Positions 35,188-43,173 of a stretch of 64,000 nucleotides of DNA are shown piece by piece. The translations under genes were made by a program, and so were the position numbers. The notes below the pieces were generated by a model that had not been told where the DNA came from, did no database searches, and saw only the letters and a list, made by a program, of their open reading frames with translations. Within the stretch, counting starts at the first letter, position 1; the number at the start of each line of letters is the position of its first letter. The DNA comes from Fictibacillus gelatini DSM 15865. GTDB lineage: Bacteria; Bacillota; Bacilli; Bacillales; Fictibacillaceae. The stretch spans positions 434,001 to 498,000 of the forward strand of contig NZ_AUMP01000001.1 in the NCBI RefSeq assembly GCF_000430745.1, in the 5' to 3' direction.

Positions 35188-35202
35188 TTGACTGACTGGT
35201 CA
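35188..35202 (+). promoter_or_regulatory. Probable TetR operator 1
   Basis: TTGACTGACTGGTCA, matching operator 2 (opposite strand) at 13 of 15 positions. It lies about 93 bp before the TetR start. Confidence 0.6.
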
Positions 35203-35252
35203 TGGCGAATTATACTGTTAATTGCTGACTCAAGCCATTCCATTCATCCGAC

Positions 35253-35267
35253 TGACCAATTAGTCAA
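35253..35267 (-). promoter_or_regulatory. Probable TetR operator 2
   Basis: Read on the minus strand, TTGACTAATTGGTCA, an imperfect palindrome and the partner of operator 1 in the 258-bp divergent region. Together they suggest autoregulation of the TetR-efflux operon. Confidence 0.65.
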
Positions 35268-35294
35268 CATTCTTATTTAGAAGGTGTGTACCCA

Positions 35295-36185
35295 TTGAAT
35301 GAGAAAAAGTTAAAGATCATTGAAACCGCCATTAAATTATTTGCTGAAAAAGGATTTTACTCAACATCGATCCAGGAGATCACAAAAAAAAGCGACATCT
35401 CTAAAGGCGCTTTCTATTTGCATTTTTCTTCAAAAGAAGAGTTATTGCTATCGATTTTCCATTATTATCACGACCGGATGCGCAAAAAAGTGCTTGAAGT
35501 TGAAACCGACAACTTATCACCAAGGGAAAAATTAATTAAGCAAATTAACGTACAATTTCAAGAAACGGTGGAATATCGGGACTTTATTATTATGTACATT
35601 CGTGAACATGTTCACTCGGTCAATGATAAAATCCATCAATATATGATGCAAACACGGCTCGACGTCCAAAAATGGTATGAGTCGAGACTAATTGAATTGT
35701 ACGGTGAACAGATCATTCCATATATTATCGATATTTCTATTCTTCTTGAAGGAATTAAACAAATTTATATTAAGTTTATTATCATCGATAAAATTAAACT
35801 GGATTTACTTCAGCTTTCAACGATGATCGTCAAGCGGCTCGACAATTTAGTTGATGGGATATTAAAAGAAAACGAACCCCCTTTACTTTCTCGTGAAGTC
35901 ATTGACTACTATTTTTATAAAGACATGACAAATGCAGAAGATCAAACGAAGCAAACGATTGTAAAGCTTTTATTGGAAATGCAAAAGGAATTGACGGAAA
36001 TTGAATTGGATCACCATCAAAGAGAGGAATTTTATTCGGTCATCGACTTTTTACTGGCTGAAATGAAAAAAGAAAAGCCGAAAAAGTTTATATTCCAGGG
36101 GATGCTTGCTCACTTTAAAGGAATAGAGCCACTGGAAGCCTATCGAACGAAATTGGCGGAGCTTTTAGATGTCGATCTTTTATAA
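35295..36185 (+). CDS. TetR-family repressor of the efflux operon
   Basis: A 296-residue regulator, long for the family. The HTH covers residues 3-50: IIETAIKLFAEKGFYSTSIQEITKKSDISKGAFYLHFSSKEELL. The large helical C-terminal region (about 60-295) would bind the effector and dimerise. TTG 35295 is preferred: GAAGGTG is 8 nt upstream, whereas GTG 35286 is inside it. It lies 24 bp before the MFS gene, and two matching operators lie upstream. The arrangement is that of a drug-inducible local repressor. Confidence 0.9.
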   Translation: MNEKKLKIIETAIKLFAEKGFYSTSIQEITKKSDISKGAFYLHFSSKEELLLSIFHYYHDRMRKKVLEVETDNLSPREKLIKQINVQFQETVEYRDFIIMYIREHVHSVNDKIHQYMMQTRLDVQKWYESRLIELYGEQIIPYIIDISILLEGIKQIYIKFIIIDKIKLDLLQLSTMIVKRLDNLVDGILKENEPPLLSREVIDYYFYKDMTNAEDQTKQTIVKLLLEMQKELTEIELDHHQREEFYSVIDFLLAEMKKEKPKKFIFQGMLAHFKGIEPLEAYRTKLAELLDVDLL

Positions 36186-36209
36186 ATAAAAAAGAATAGG
36201 AGATTTTGA

Positions 36210-37790
36210 ATGAATACAGAGCGAATTAACAGAAATGTTGTTTTAACCGGTTTAATCATCGGGATGTTTTTTAGCGCGATGGAACAAACCGTTGTTGGAA
36301 CGGCGATGCCTACTATCATTGGAGAATTGCATGGATTTTCCATATTTGCATGGGTAACAACAGCCTATTTAATTACATCAACAACCGTCGTCCCGATTAT
36401 CGGGAAATTATCCGACATGTATGGAAGAAGAAAATTTTATTTGCTTGGCGTTATTATTTTCGTTATCGGTTCAGGGCTTTGTGCAACGGCGCAAACGATG
36501 GAGCAATTAATCTGGTACCGGGGAATTCAAGGAATCGGTGGCGGGATGCTCATGCCTCTTTCACAAACGATTGTCGGCGATATTTTCACAGCTGAACAAC
36601 GTGCGAAGTGGCAAGGGGTATTCGGCGGCATTTTCGGATTAAGCTCAGTTATCGGCCCATTAATCGGCGGAGCTTTAGTCGATGCGATTAGCTGGCATTG
36701 GATTTTCCTTATTAACGTGCCATTCGGCCTTCTTTCAGGAATTCTTATTTTCATTGGTATGAAGCACGAAATTATCGCGAAAAAAGGGAATGCAAACATC
36801 GACTATCTCGGAATCATTACGTTTGTTCCAGCCCTTGTTTTATTGTTGCTCGGATTGACGAATGCTGGAAAGAATTTTGATTGGGTATCAATTCCTTCCT
36901 TCCTTTATTTTGGCGGAGCAATTGTGCTAACGCTCATCTTCGGATGGATTGAAACGAAAGCGAAGGAGCCGATCATTGATATTCGCTTATTTAAAAATCG
37001 TGTATTTTCAACAATGAATGGCCTTGGCTTCTTGCTCGGACTTGGAATGTTCGGGGCAATCAGCTTCGTCCCAATGTTTATGCAAGGCATTCTTGGCGTA
37101 TCGCCGACACAGGCCGGTTCTACAATGACGCCAATGATGATTTCAATGATCTTCGCGAGCATTATCGGTGGCCGCATCTTACTTAAGCTTCGCTATCGTA
37201 CCGTTTTAACCGTCGGAATGCTCATTACAGCTTTTGGCTTTTATTTAATGAGTACAATGGGGCTTGATTCCAGCAAATTAACGGCTTACATTTATATGAT
37301 TATAATGGGCTTTGGGATGGGGCTTGTCATGCCAACATTAATGATCGCCGTCCAAAATGCGTTTCCGAAACACCAATTGGGTGCTGTCACTTCCGCTTCT
37401 ACCTTTTTCCGTTCAATTGGCGGAACTATCGGGATTACAGTCTTGAATACAGTGATGAACGAGACGTTGCAATCAAAAATGGAAACGATCGCACACCATC
37501 AGGCAAATCCAATGATGAAAAAGCTGTTTTCAGCATTAGCCGAGAAAACCGACTCACTGTTCAGCCTGCTCATTCACCCAGAAGCGTTAAAGTTGCCGGA
37601 AACGGTTAAGGCAACGGTGATTACGTCCATTCAAAAAGCATGGAGCGAATCGTTTACGACCGTCTTTCTAACCGGACTGATTTTCCTCGGAATCGGAATC
37701 ATTGTCGCCCTTTGTGTCGGCAGCGGTAAAATCGAGCGCGACGAACCAAAAAAGGCAGCCAAAGCAAAGCCAGAAGCGGCAACTGAATAG
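36210..37790 (+). CDS. DHA2-family (EmrB/QacA) 14-TM multidrug efflux transporter
   Basis: A 526-residue MFS protein with 14 predicted helices. Motif A GKLSDMYGRRK near residue 66, motif C-like GIFGLSSVIGPLIGGALVDAISWHWIFLINVPFG, motif D1 MEQTVVGTAMPTI in helix 1, and a basic C-terminal tail. Family members export drugs, dyes or lipids with proton exchange. It is co-transcribed with the TetR repressor (24-bp gap, GGAGAT site). A strong hairpin ends the operon. Confidence 0.92.
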   Translation: MNTERINRNVVLTGLIIGMFFSAMEQTVVGTAMPTIIGELHGFSIFAWVTTAYLITSTTVVPIIGKLSDMYGRRKFYLLGVIIFVIGSGLCATAQTMEQLIWYRGIQGIGGGMLMPLSQTIVGDIFTAEQRAKWQGVFGGIFGLSSVIGPLIGGALVDAISWHWIFLINVPFGLLSGILIFIGMKHEIIAKKGNANIDYLGIITFVPALVLLLLGLTNAGKNFDWVSIPSFLYFGGAIVLTLIFGWIETKAKEPIIDIRLFKNRVFSTMNGLGFLLGLGMFGAISFVPMFMQGILGVSPTQAGSTMTPMMISMIFASIIGGRILLKLRYRTVLTVGMLITAFGFYLMSTMGLDSSKLTAYIYMIIMGFGMGLVMPTLMIAVQNAFPKHQLGAVTSASTFFRSIGGTIGITVLNTVMNETLQSKMETIAHHQANPMMKKLFSALAEKTDSLFSLLIHPEALKLPETVKATVITSIQKAWSESFTTVFLTGLIFLGIGIIVALCVGSGKIERDEPKKAAKAKPEAATE

Positions 37791-37796
37791 ACATAA

Positions 37797-37832
37797 CAAA
37801 ACCTCCTTTCCGTAGCGGAAGGAGGTTTTTAT
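37797..37832. terminator. Bidirectional terminator (left flank of the LXG region)
   Basis: AAAACCTCCTTTCCG / CGGAAGGAGGTTTT. The segment just after it recurs at the right flank of the LXG region (see 42816-42893). Confidence 0.85.
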
Positions 37833-37851
37833 CTTATTATCCCTTTAAAAA

Positions 37852-38259
37852 TTACTTCTTTTTACTAATAATTATTTCTGGCGGAATTGCTGATAGTACT
37901 TCAATTATTTCATTTGGGGTTATAAAAGCATAATGTTCAATAGCTTCATCCTCAAACTTTTCGCAGCTTTCTTCATGAAACCAATCTATAAATGAAGAAT
38001 TACTGGATTTATAAAGTGACCAGCTAAAAAAGTCATTTCCGTATTCGCTAGACCAAAAATCAATCGTTTGTAACAAATCACCTTCATCGGTTACTCTATG
38101 AGTTAAAGCAGAATATCCAAATATGACCTCTACTTTTCTTTCATCTTCACTTTCAAACTGTACTTTTAATCCATCCCTGTTTTGTAGGAGATAATCAAAC
38201 CATAATTTACTCGGAAACTCCTCTAACGGTTTCCATTTTTGCCATTGTTCTTTTTTCAT
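37852..38259 (-). CDS. Putative immunity protein of the LXG toxin
   Basis: A 135-residue acidic cytoplasmic protein with no recognised domain; W/F-rich segments (WKPLEEFPSKLWFDYLLQ, IDFWSSEYGNDFFSWSLY). It follows the toxin by 14 bp on the same strand, the usual place for an LXG immunity gene. It does not look like the SMI1/KNR4 or SUFU immunity proteins paired with several B. subtilis LXG RNases. Function inferred from position only. Confidence 0.65.
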   Translation of the reverse strand: MKKEQWQKWKPLEEFPSKLWFDYLLQNRDGLKVQFESEDERKVEVIFGYSALTHRVTDEGDLLQTIDFWSSEYGNDFFSWSLYKSSNSSFIDWFHEESCEKFEDEAIEHYAFITPNEIIEVLSAIPPEIIISKKK

Positions 38260-38273
38260 TTGTATAATCTCCC

Positions 38274-39866
38274 TTAATATCGAATTTTTACCCTATCATA
38301 CTTATCTATAATAATTTCAATAGTGGGCCTATTATCATGTGAGCTCTTCATTCTCACATTTATATTTACGTTCTTTCCATCAATGGTAATTTGACCACGT
38401 TTTCCAATAACTTGTCCAGTTTTCTTATTAATGATTTCTTTAACTTTTACAGGCTTTAATGTTTCGAATTCCTTTACTGCTTTGCTATATCCACCAGTTT
38501 TATCATAAATTGTAGCAACACCTTTGTCTTTAATAGGCTTTGCTCCTTGGATTAAATCATCTACAGTTTTTTCCGTCCCTTTCCGAACTCGTCTCCCTAT
38601 CTTAACGGAATCGTAACCTTTCTCCACGAGTTTAGCAGGCTTCACAAGCGTAAAAACGGTCGAAAGTGCCCGGTCTTCGAAGCTTGCGTTTTCATCAAAC
38701 ATCGTTTCAACGTCGCTAATCCAAAAACCCCCTACCCCGGCTGCAATATCGCCAAGTGTGAACATATCTCCCGCAAGCTTGGAGTTCGGGTTCCCCATCA
38801 CTTTCAGTTTATCAGAAAAGTCCGGTCTTCGGTTCACGTAATCGACTTCATTGCTATTTCCCTCATCGTCTCCCGTTTCGAAATACCTTTCTCGCGGTGT
38901 TCCTAGAGCCTGGAGCCATTCACTTATATACTTTTGGCGTTCATTTGACAGACTGTACCGATTATTTTGCTCATTGAATGGTTCAAATGACACGCTGGTT
39001 GTCGTGCCACTTCCTATTTTGTCTGAGGGTACTCCTGTATTTGTAAACGCCCAAACCCTGAATTTATAGCCAGAGGCTCTCATTCGGTATTCGTTCAGCC
39101 AGTCGGCCAGTATTTGGCCGGGATCTGGCAACATGATCGTCTTCGGATAGAGAAAACTTGAAGGGAGTTCCTGTGGACTAACCCGGCCATTTCTTTCTTC
39201 GATTCCTTTTTTCAAGGCGGCATACGCGTCGTTTTTCAACAAAAGATTTGAAGAAAAGTTTTCAATGACATTTTGTCCGGTTTGAAACATCGACTCCATT
39301 TGCTTTAAATAACGACTCATCGTCTCGATATCCTGTTCCACCGAATTCAGTGCGTTCGTTTGTACATAATCGAATCGGTATAATTGCTCAAGCGTCTGCC
39401 GCTTTTTCTTTCTTGCCTGATGGATTTCAGAAAGCACACCTTCGTCTTGAATTTGTGGCAAATCAACGATGTCGTTGACCGACTTCATGATCCGGTTCGC
39501 CTCATCCGTTAATTCGATCGTTACGGACTCTATTTTTTTCAATCCCTGTTCAAGATGGTGCTCTAAAAACTCCTCGTCGATAAAGCCATCTTCGGCTGGC
39601 TCAAGCGATTGAAGTTCCCGCTTCATCGTCCGCAAAATGGATTTATAGTTTGTTAGAAACCCTTCAAAAAACAATAAAAATGTACCGTGACACTCTTGAT
39701 AAAAGGAGCGAATGGATTGTCCCCCTTTTCCTTTCAAAGCGTCTTCTAAACCGATGATGCCGTTCATATCGTCCTTGATTTGTTTCATTTGCTCATCAAG
39801 TGTTCTTAAGTGATGAAGAATGTCGTCAATCCCCGAACGAAAACCTTGAACATCCAAACGTTTCAT
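38274..39866 (-). CDS. LXG-domain polymorphic toxin (type VII secretion substrate)
   Basis: A 530-residue protein with an N-terminal LXG domain (about 1-200; KRLDVQGFRSGIDDIL start, long helices), a middle pre-toxin region (about 210-430; PKTIMLPDP, FTLGDIAAGVGGFW), and a C-terminal toxin domain of about 100 residues (GGYSKAVKEFETLKPVKVKEI, then two short strands ending KIRY). The tail resembles, from memory, the GGY...LKPxxVK tails of the Bacillus YobL/YxiD-type LXG RNases; the predicted activity is therefore RNase, by inference. ATG 39866 follows AGGAGGG. LXG toxins are exported by the Yuk/Ess system to inhibit neighbours. Confidence 0.88.
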   Translation of the reverse strand: MKRLDVQGFRSGIDDILHHLRTLDEQMKQIKDDMNGIIGLEDALKGKGGQSIRSFYQECHGTFLLFFEGFLTNYKSILRTMKRELQSLEPAEDGFIDEEFLEHHLEQGLKKIESVTIELTDEANRIMKSVNDIVDLPQIQDEGVLSEIHQARKKKRQTLEQLYRFDYVQTNALNSVEQDIETMSRYLKQMESMFQTGQNVIENFSSNLLLKNDAYAALKKGIEERNGRVSPQELPSSFLYPKTIMLPDPGQILADWLNEYRMRASGYKFRVWAFTNTGVPSDKIGSGTTTSVSFEPFNEQNNRYSLSNERQKYISEWLQALGTPRERYFETGDDEGNSNEVDYVNRRPDFSDKLKVMGNPNSKLAGDMFTLGDIAAGVGGFWISDVETMFDENASFEDRALSTVFTLVKPAKLVEKGYDSVKIGRRVRKGTEKTVDDLIQGAKPIKDKGVATIYDKTGGYSKAVKEFETLKPVKVKEIINKKTGQVIGKRGQITIDGKNVNINVRMKSSHDNRPTIEIIIDKYDRVKIRY

Positions 39867-39879
39867 GATCGTTCCCTCC

Positions 39880-40158
39880 TTACCGGAAAGTCATGGAAAC
39901 GGCTATTTTTTCATCTGTTTCTTTCATTGATTGGACCGCTTGACTCGTTGCTTTTTCATTTTTTAAGCATAAACTTTTGTAGGATTGAATGACTTTGTTG
40001 AGCGTGCTATTCAGAGTATTAAGCTTTGCGACAACATCAAGAACCGTATCGCCGCCAATGTCTGTCGGTAAAGAACTTATAAGCGCATTTGAAGAGGTGT
40101 GCAGTTTTATTAATTTCTTTTCCACTTCTCCAAACTTGATTTTAATTTCGCCGCTCAT
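39880..40158 (-). CDS. DUF5344 (YwqI-like) LXG partner protein
   Basis: A 92-residue helical protein (MSGEIKIKFGEVEKKLIKL ... LNKVIQSYKSLCLKNEKATSQAV) of the YwqI type. Such small helical proteins bind the LXG domain and guide it to the secretion machine. Located 13 bp upstream of the toxin gene in the order YwqH-YwqI-LXG, as in B. subtilis ywqHIJ. Confidence 0.82.
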   Translation of the reverse strand: MSGEIKIKFGEVEKKLIKLHTSSNALISSLPTDIGGDTVLDVVAKLNTLNSTLNKVIQSYKSLCLKNEKATSQAVQSMKETDEKIAVSMTFR

Positions 40159-40174
40159 TTCCTCACTCCCTCAT

Positions 40175-40549
40175 TTAAGGCAAAATCGCAAGCTGTGTTT
40201 CTAATGCCGTAACCGACAACTGAAGAGCATCGATTTCGCTCTGAAGTTGCGTTATTTTATCCGTCAACACTTTAAAGGCATGTTGAAACTGCTTTTTCGT
40301 AACGTCATGATAAGCACTTTGAATTCCTTGTTTTCTGATTTCGTCGAATTGGCTTGCCCAGCTGCCATGATATGTACGATTAGATAAAGAGGGGTTTAGG
40401 CATAAAGACTTATTGTCATGAAAATCACTGCGGCAGTCAGCCAATTTCTTTTTACATGCGAGCAATTGATGAATTTGTTCTTGTTTTACACGAATTAAAG
40501 CGTTGGAAGACGCTATATTCGAACGAATTGTACTTTCTATTACGTCCAA
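40175..40549 (-). CDS. DUF5082 (YwqH-like) LXG partner protein
   Basis: A 124-residue helical hairpin protein with GSWASQFDEIR in the turn, like the WxG of ESX-type proteins, and a C-terminal coiled coil (QHAFKVLTDKITQLQSEIDALQ by pieces). First gene of the LXG operon. It uses TTG 40549: AAAGGG is 8 nt upstream, and the extended -10 promoter is about 27 bp upstream, so no farther start is possible. Confidence 0.82.
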   Translation of the reverse strand: MDVIESTIRSNIASSNALIRVKQEQIHQLLACKKKLADCRSDFHDNKSLCLNPSLSNRTYHGSWASQFDEIRKQGIQSAYHDVTKKQFQHAFKVLTDKITQLQSEIDALQLSVTALETQLAILP

Positions 40550-40575
40550 ACGATCAACCCTTTCCGTTTTTTTAC

Positions 40576-40584
40576 ATTATAGCA
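40576..40584 (-). promoter_or_regulatory. Extended -10 promoter of the LXG operon
   Basis: On the minus strand TGCTATAAT (TGN-TATAAT). No good -35 is seen 17 bp upstream, which is typical for extended -10 promoters. Confidence 0.55.
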
Positions 40585-40824
40585 AACTCATTTTCACGGT
40601 CTATTGTTTCAAATGAAAATAAGTCTATATACCTATTCCAGAAAATAATTAGGGCTTTTTTAAAATACAATTTACCAGAAAGTGCTACTTAGTTTCATTA
40701 GTTATTCTTTTGGCACGATATAGAAAAATAAGGATATTTAGTAAAAAGGACTCATTAGAAATCCAGGAAAATATTGTATGATTTAGTAGTTGTAAAACTA
40801 AGATGATGTAAGGAGAGGAAATTC

Positions 40825-41673
40825 ATGAATAAAAAAGTTGCGGGGTTAAGTCTAACAATATTTTTAAGCACAACTTTAATTATGTCGGAACCTATATATG
40901 CAAGTTCAATGAATGGTGACATTAAAAATACGAGAATTGAGAAATCAACTAATACTGGAGCTACCCTTTACGATCCGGAATATGTTAGAAATGAAAAATA
41001 CTATAAGTCTTTGGAGGAAAAAAAAGATAGACAAATTGAAAAAGAGGAAACAATGTTTAAAAGCAATTTTGCTGCTTCATCTAATGAACATTATACAATA
41101 TCAGTTAATCCTAATATGCAAAAATATTGGAATTTTTGCGGTGTAGCATCGGGTAGACAAGCTTTAAGTTTTCATAAATTGAAAAGCAAAAGTTCTGAAC
41201 CACTACCATCACAAGATTATTTAGGAAGATCAATGGGTGTTTTTCCCGGAAAAGGCGCTGCAACTTCAACTTGGATTGCTCATGCTCTTAATCAATATAA
41301 GTATGTATATAAATTTAGTAGCAACCCTTATGTTATAGGAAATATAGCCCAATTTGATTATCCGGCAGTTAAGTTAGAAACTAGGGTGAAGGCCACGCTT
41401 AGAAGTAAAAAAACAGCACCAATTCTTTTATTAAAAACAAAATATATGCCAAATTACAAAAGGAGGGACTGGCGACATTATGTTACTGTAAGTGGATATG
41501 ATAAAAATGCCGATGAATTTAGGTTAGTAGACCCTAATGATCATACAGATGTTATTCCAAAACCAGTATATTGGGAAAGAATTAGAACAACAAAACAGGG
41601 TGTAAAAGGTATAGCTCAAGCAGTTTATAAAGCTAATAAAGAAACTAGTAAAAATCCCGTTATGGTTTGGTAA
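40825..41673 (+). CDS. Secreted C39-like (papain-fold) putative cysteine peptidase
   Basis: A 282-residue protein with a signal peptide (residues 1-26, cleavage near IYA-SS). After a charged, Lys/Glu-rich region (50-80) comes a Peptidase_C39_2-type domain: Cys105 in YWNFCGVASGRQAL, His218 in WRHYVTVSGYD and Asp236 in LVDPND are the likely triad. AAGGAGAGG is 8 nt before ATG 40825. Codon and base use are distinctly AT-rich against the neighbours. Divergent from the LXG operon, and probably co-transcribed with the following lipoprotein gene. Substrate unknown; cell-wall or peptide cleavage is speculation. Confidence 0.72.
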   Translation: MNKKVAGLSLTIFLSTTLIMSEPIYASSMNGDIKNTRIEKSTNTGATLYDPEYVRNEKYYKSLEEKKDRQIEKEETMFKSNFAASSNEHYTISVNPNMQKYWNFCGVASGRQALSFHKLKSKSSEPLPSQDYLGRSMGVFPGKGAATSTWIAHALNQYKYVYKFSSNPYVIGNIAQFDYPAVKLETRVKATLRSKKTAPILLLKTKYMPNYKRRDWRHYVTVSGYDKNADEFRLVDPNDHTDVIPKPVYWERIRTTKQGVKGIAQAVYKANKETSKNPVMVW

Positions 41674-41707
41674 TAACGATAATAAGAAAAGTGAGAGGAT
41701 TTCATCA

Positions 41708-42808
41708 ATGAAAATACTAAAAGTTTTAATTGGATTGATTTTTCTAATTGTATTTTGTTGCGGTTGTGTAAATGAAAATTATAATTCAGGTAAAAAGGAA
41801 AGCTATTCAAAAAAAAATTTAAAGCATATTAAAATTATTGATAGAGATAAAAGGACGGAGGTTGAATTACCGTTTGAAAACCTATCCTCTTTTTCCTCAT
41901 ATAAGGATGATATTTATATAAGTGTAGGGGATAAAAATCCTTACGGAATGGCAAACAAGTTGATTAACTTTAATAAAAAAACTAAGAAGGTAACAACACT
42001 CTTCACTTCTAAATTTAGTGACCCGTCTGTACAGGGGGTGCAAACCAACGGTAAATGGTTGACATGGATAGACTCCGATGGTTATGGAACTAAAATCAAT
42101 ATTTATTTAATGAATATTGAAACAAAGAAGATTGAAGCCGTTATGCACGAAAATGATCCCTCTATTCAGAATAGTTTTCCTGTTTTGTCAGATAGTCATT
42201 TGGCCTGGATTTATTATGACCGGAAAAAAGAAAAGTCTTATGTTATGATTCGTGACTTAAATAAACACCGAAATACAAAAATTCACTCACTAAACTCACA
42301 TACTTTACAAAATAATGATTTATCGGTTCAAAACAAAAAGATTCTATTTACAGATGTAGAAAAAAAAGGGGGAATTTGTTATATATATGATATTCCAAAA
42401 CAAAAATTATATCATTTCCGTGTACCCCATAAAAATATTGGTTGGGGCGAACTATTAAATGATCATCAGTTTGTATATTTATCATTTAACTCCAGTTCCT
42501 TTTCTGATAATAAGTTAGTATTATATAATACTTCAACAAAAAAAGTTAAAGAATTCTCAAATAAAAAAATGGGAGTAGACGGTCTTCAAAAAGACTCCTC
42601 TAATCATTTATTTGTTCATATGGATGGTTATGAAGATTATCAAATTTACAAAGTAAATGAAAATACTATAACAAAATTAGGTAAGTTAAATGAATCCGAT
42701 ATATTTGACATCTCTACTAATCAGATGGGCGACTATTTAATGATGAAAGATAAAACAGATAAAAGGTCAAGTTTATTAATAACCACATCAGATCTTCCAT
42801 TAAATTAA
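41708..42808 (+). CDS. Lipoprotein with a beta-propeller-like body
   Basis: A 366-residue protein with lipobox FCCGC (Cys 20 region), then repeated blades of about 45-50 residues with aromatic/Gly turns (NGKWLTWIDSDGYGTKINIYLMN, LSDSHLAWIYYDRKK by pieces, NDHQFVYLSF, QMGDYLMMKDK). This suggests a TolB/WD-like six- or seven-bladed propeller. It is 35 bp downstream of the C39-like gene and equally AT-rich. No recognised family. It may anchor, bind or regulate the secreted partner. Confidence 0.65.
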   Translation: MKILKVLIGLIFLIVFCCGCVNENYNSGKKESYSKKNLKHIKIIDRDKRTEVELPFENLSSFSSYKDDIYISVGDKNPYGMANKLINFNKKTKKVTTLFTSKFSDPSVQGVQTNGKWLTWIDSDGYGTKINIYLMNIETKKIEAVMHENDPSIQNSFPVLSDSHLAWIYYDRKKEKSYVMIRDLNKHRNTKIHSLNSHTLQNNDLSVQNKKILFTDVEKKGGICYIYDIPKQKLYHFRVPHKNIGWGELLNDHQFVYLSFNSSSFSDNKLVLYNTSTKKVKEFSNKKMGVDGLQKDSSNHLFVHMDGYEDYQIYKVNENTITKLGKLNESDIFDISTNQMGDYLMMKDKTDKRSSLLITTSDLPLN

Positions 42809-42815
42809 AATTTCC

Positions 42816-42847
42816 AACCTCCTTCCACTATAGAAAGGAGGTTTTTA
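42816..42847. terminator. Terminator (right flank of the LXG region)
   Basis: AACCTCCTT / AAGGAGGTT. Sequence and following bases resemble the left-flank terminator at 37797-37832. Confidence 0.75.
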
Positions 42848-43080
42848 TCTTAAGTGGCTAAGATATGTGTCTTCATCCCTTTAAAAATTACCATTCTTAT
42901 TGTCTCGATATCCTGTTACACCTAATTTAGCGTATTAATTAAGATAAAATTGATAAAGCGTCTCCCGTTCTTTCTTTCTCGCTCGATAGATTTCAGAAAG
43001 CACACCTTCGTCCTGGATTTTAGGCAAAGTGACAATCATCAAACGACTTCATGATTGTGTTCACATCATCCGTTAAGCAT
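42836..43080 (-). pseudogene. Decayed fragment of a second LXG toxin gene
   Basis: Positions 42902-43075 match the LXG gene at about 39322-39515 (toxin residues roughly 117-181) on the same strand. Two anchors show it: a 16-bp identity (42902-42917 with 39322-39337) and a 24-bp identity (42989-43012 with 39423-39446), 14 bp closer in the fragment, so indels have broken the frame. Left of it, 42836-42893 resembles the DNA just below the immunity gene. Everything between those parts has been deleted. Confidence 0.78.
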
Positions 43081-43173
43081 AATACCCTCACTATAAGATT
43101 GTTCGTATTAAACAATGAACAATAAAAACTTTGGAGTAACAGTAAAAAGACATGAACATCTCTTCATGTCTTT

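Noticed and set aside
37797-42893. Composite transposon bounded by the similar terminators
   Set aside because: No transposase, no terminal inverted repeats and no target duplication; the repeated flanks are better explained by duplication of an LXG unit and later deletion.
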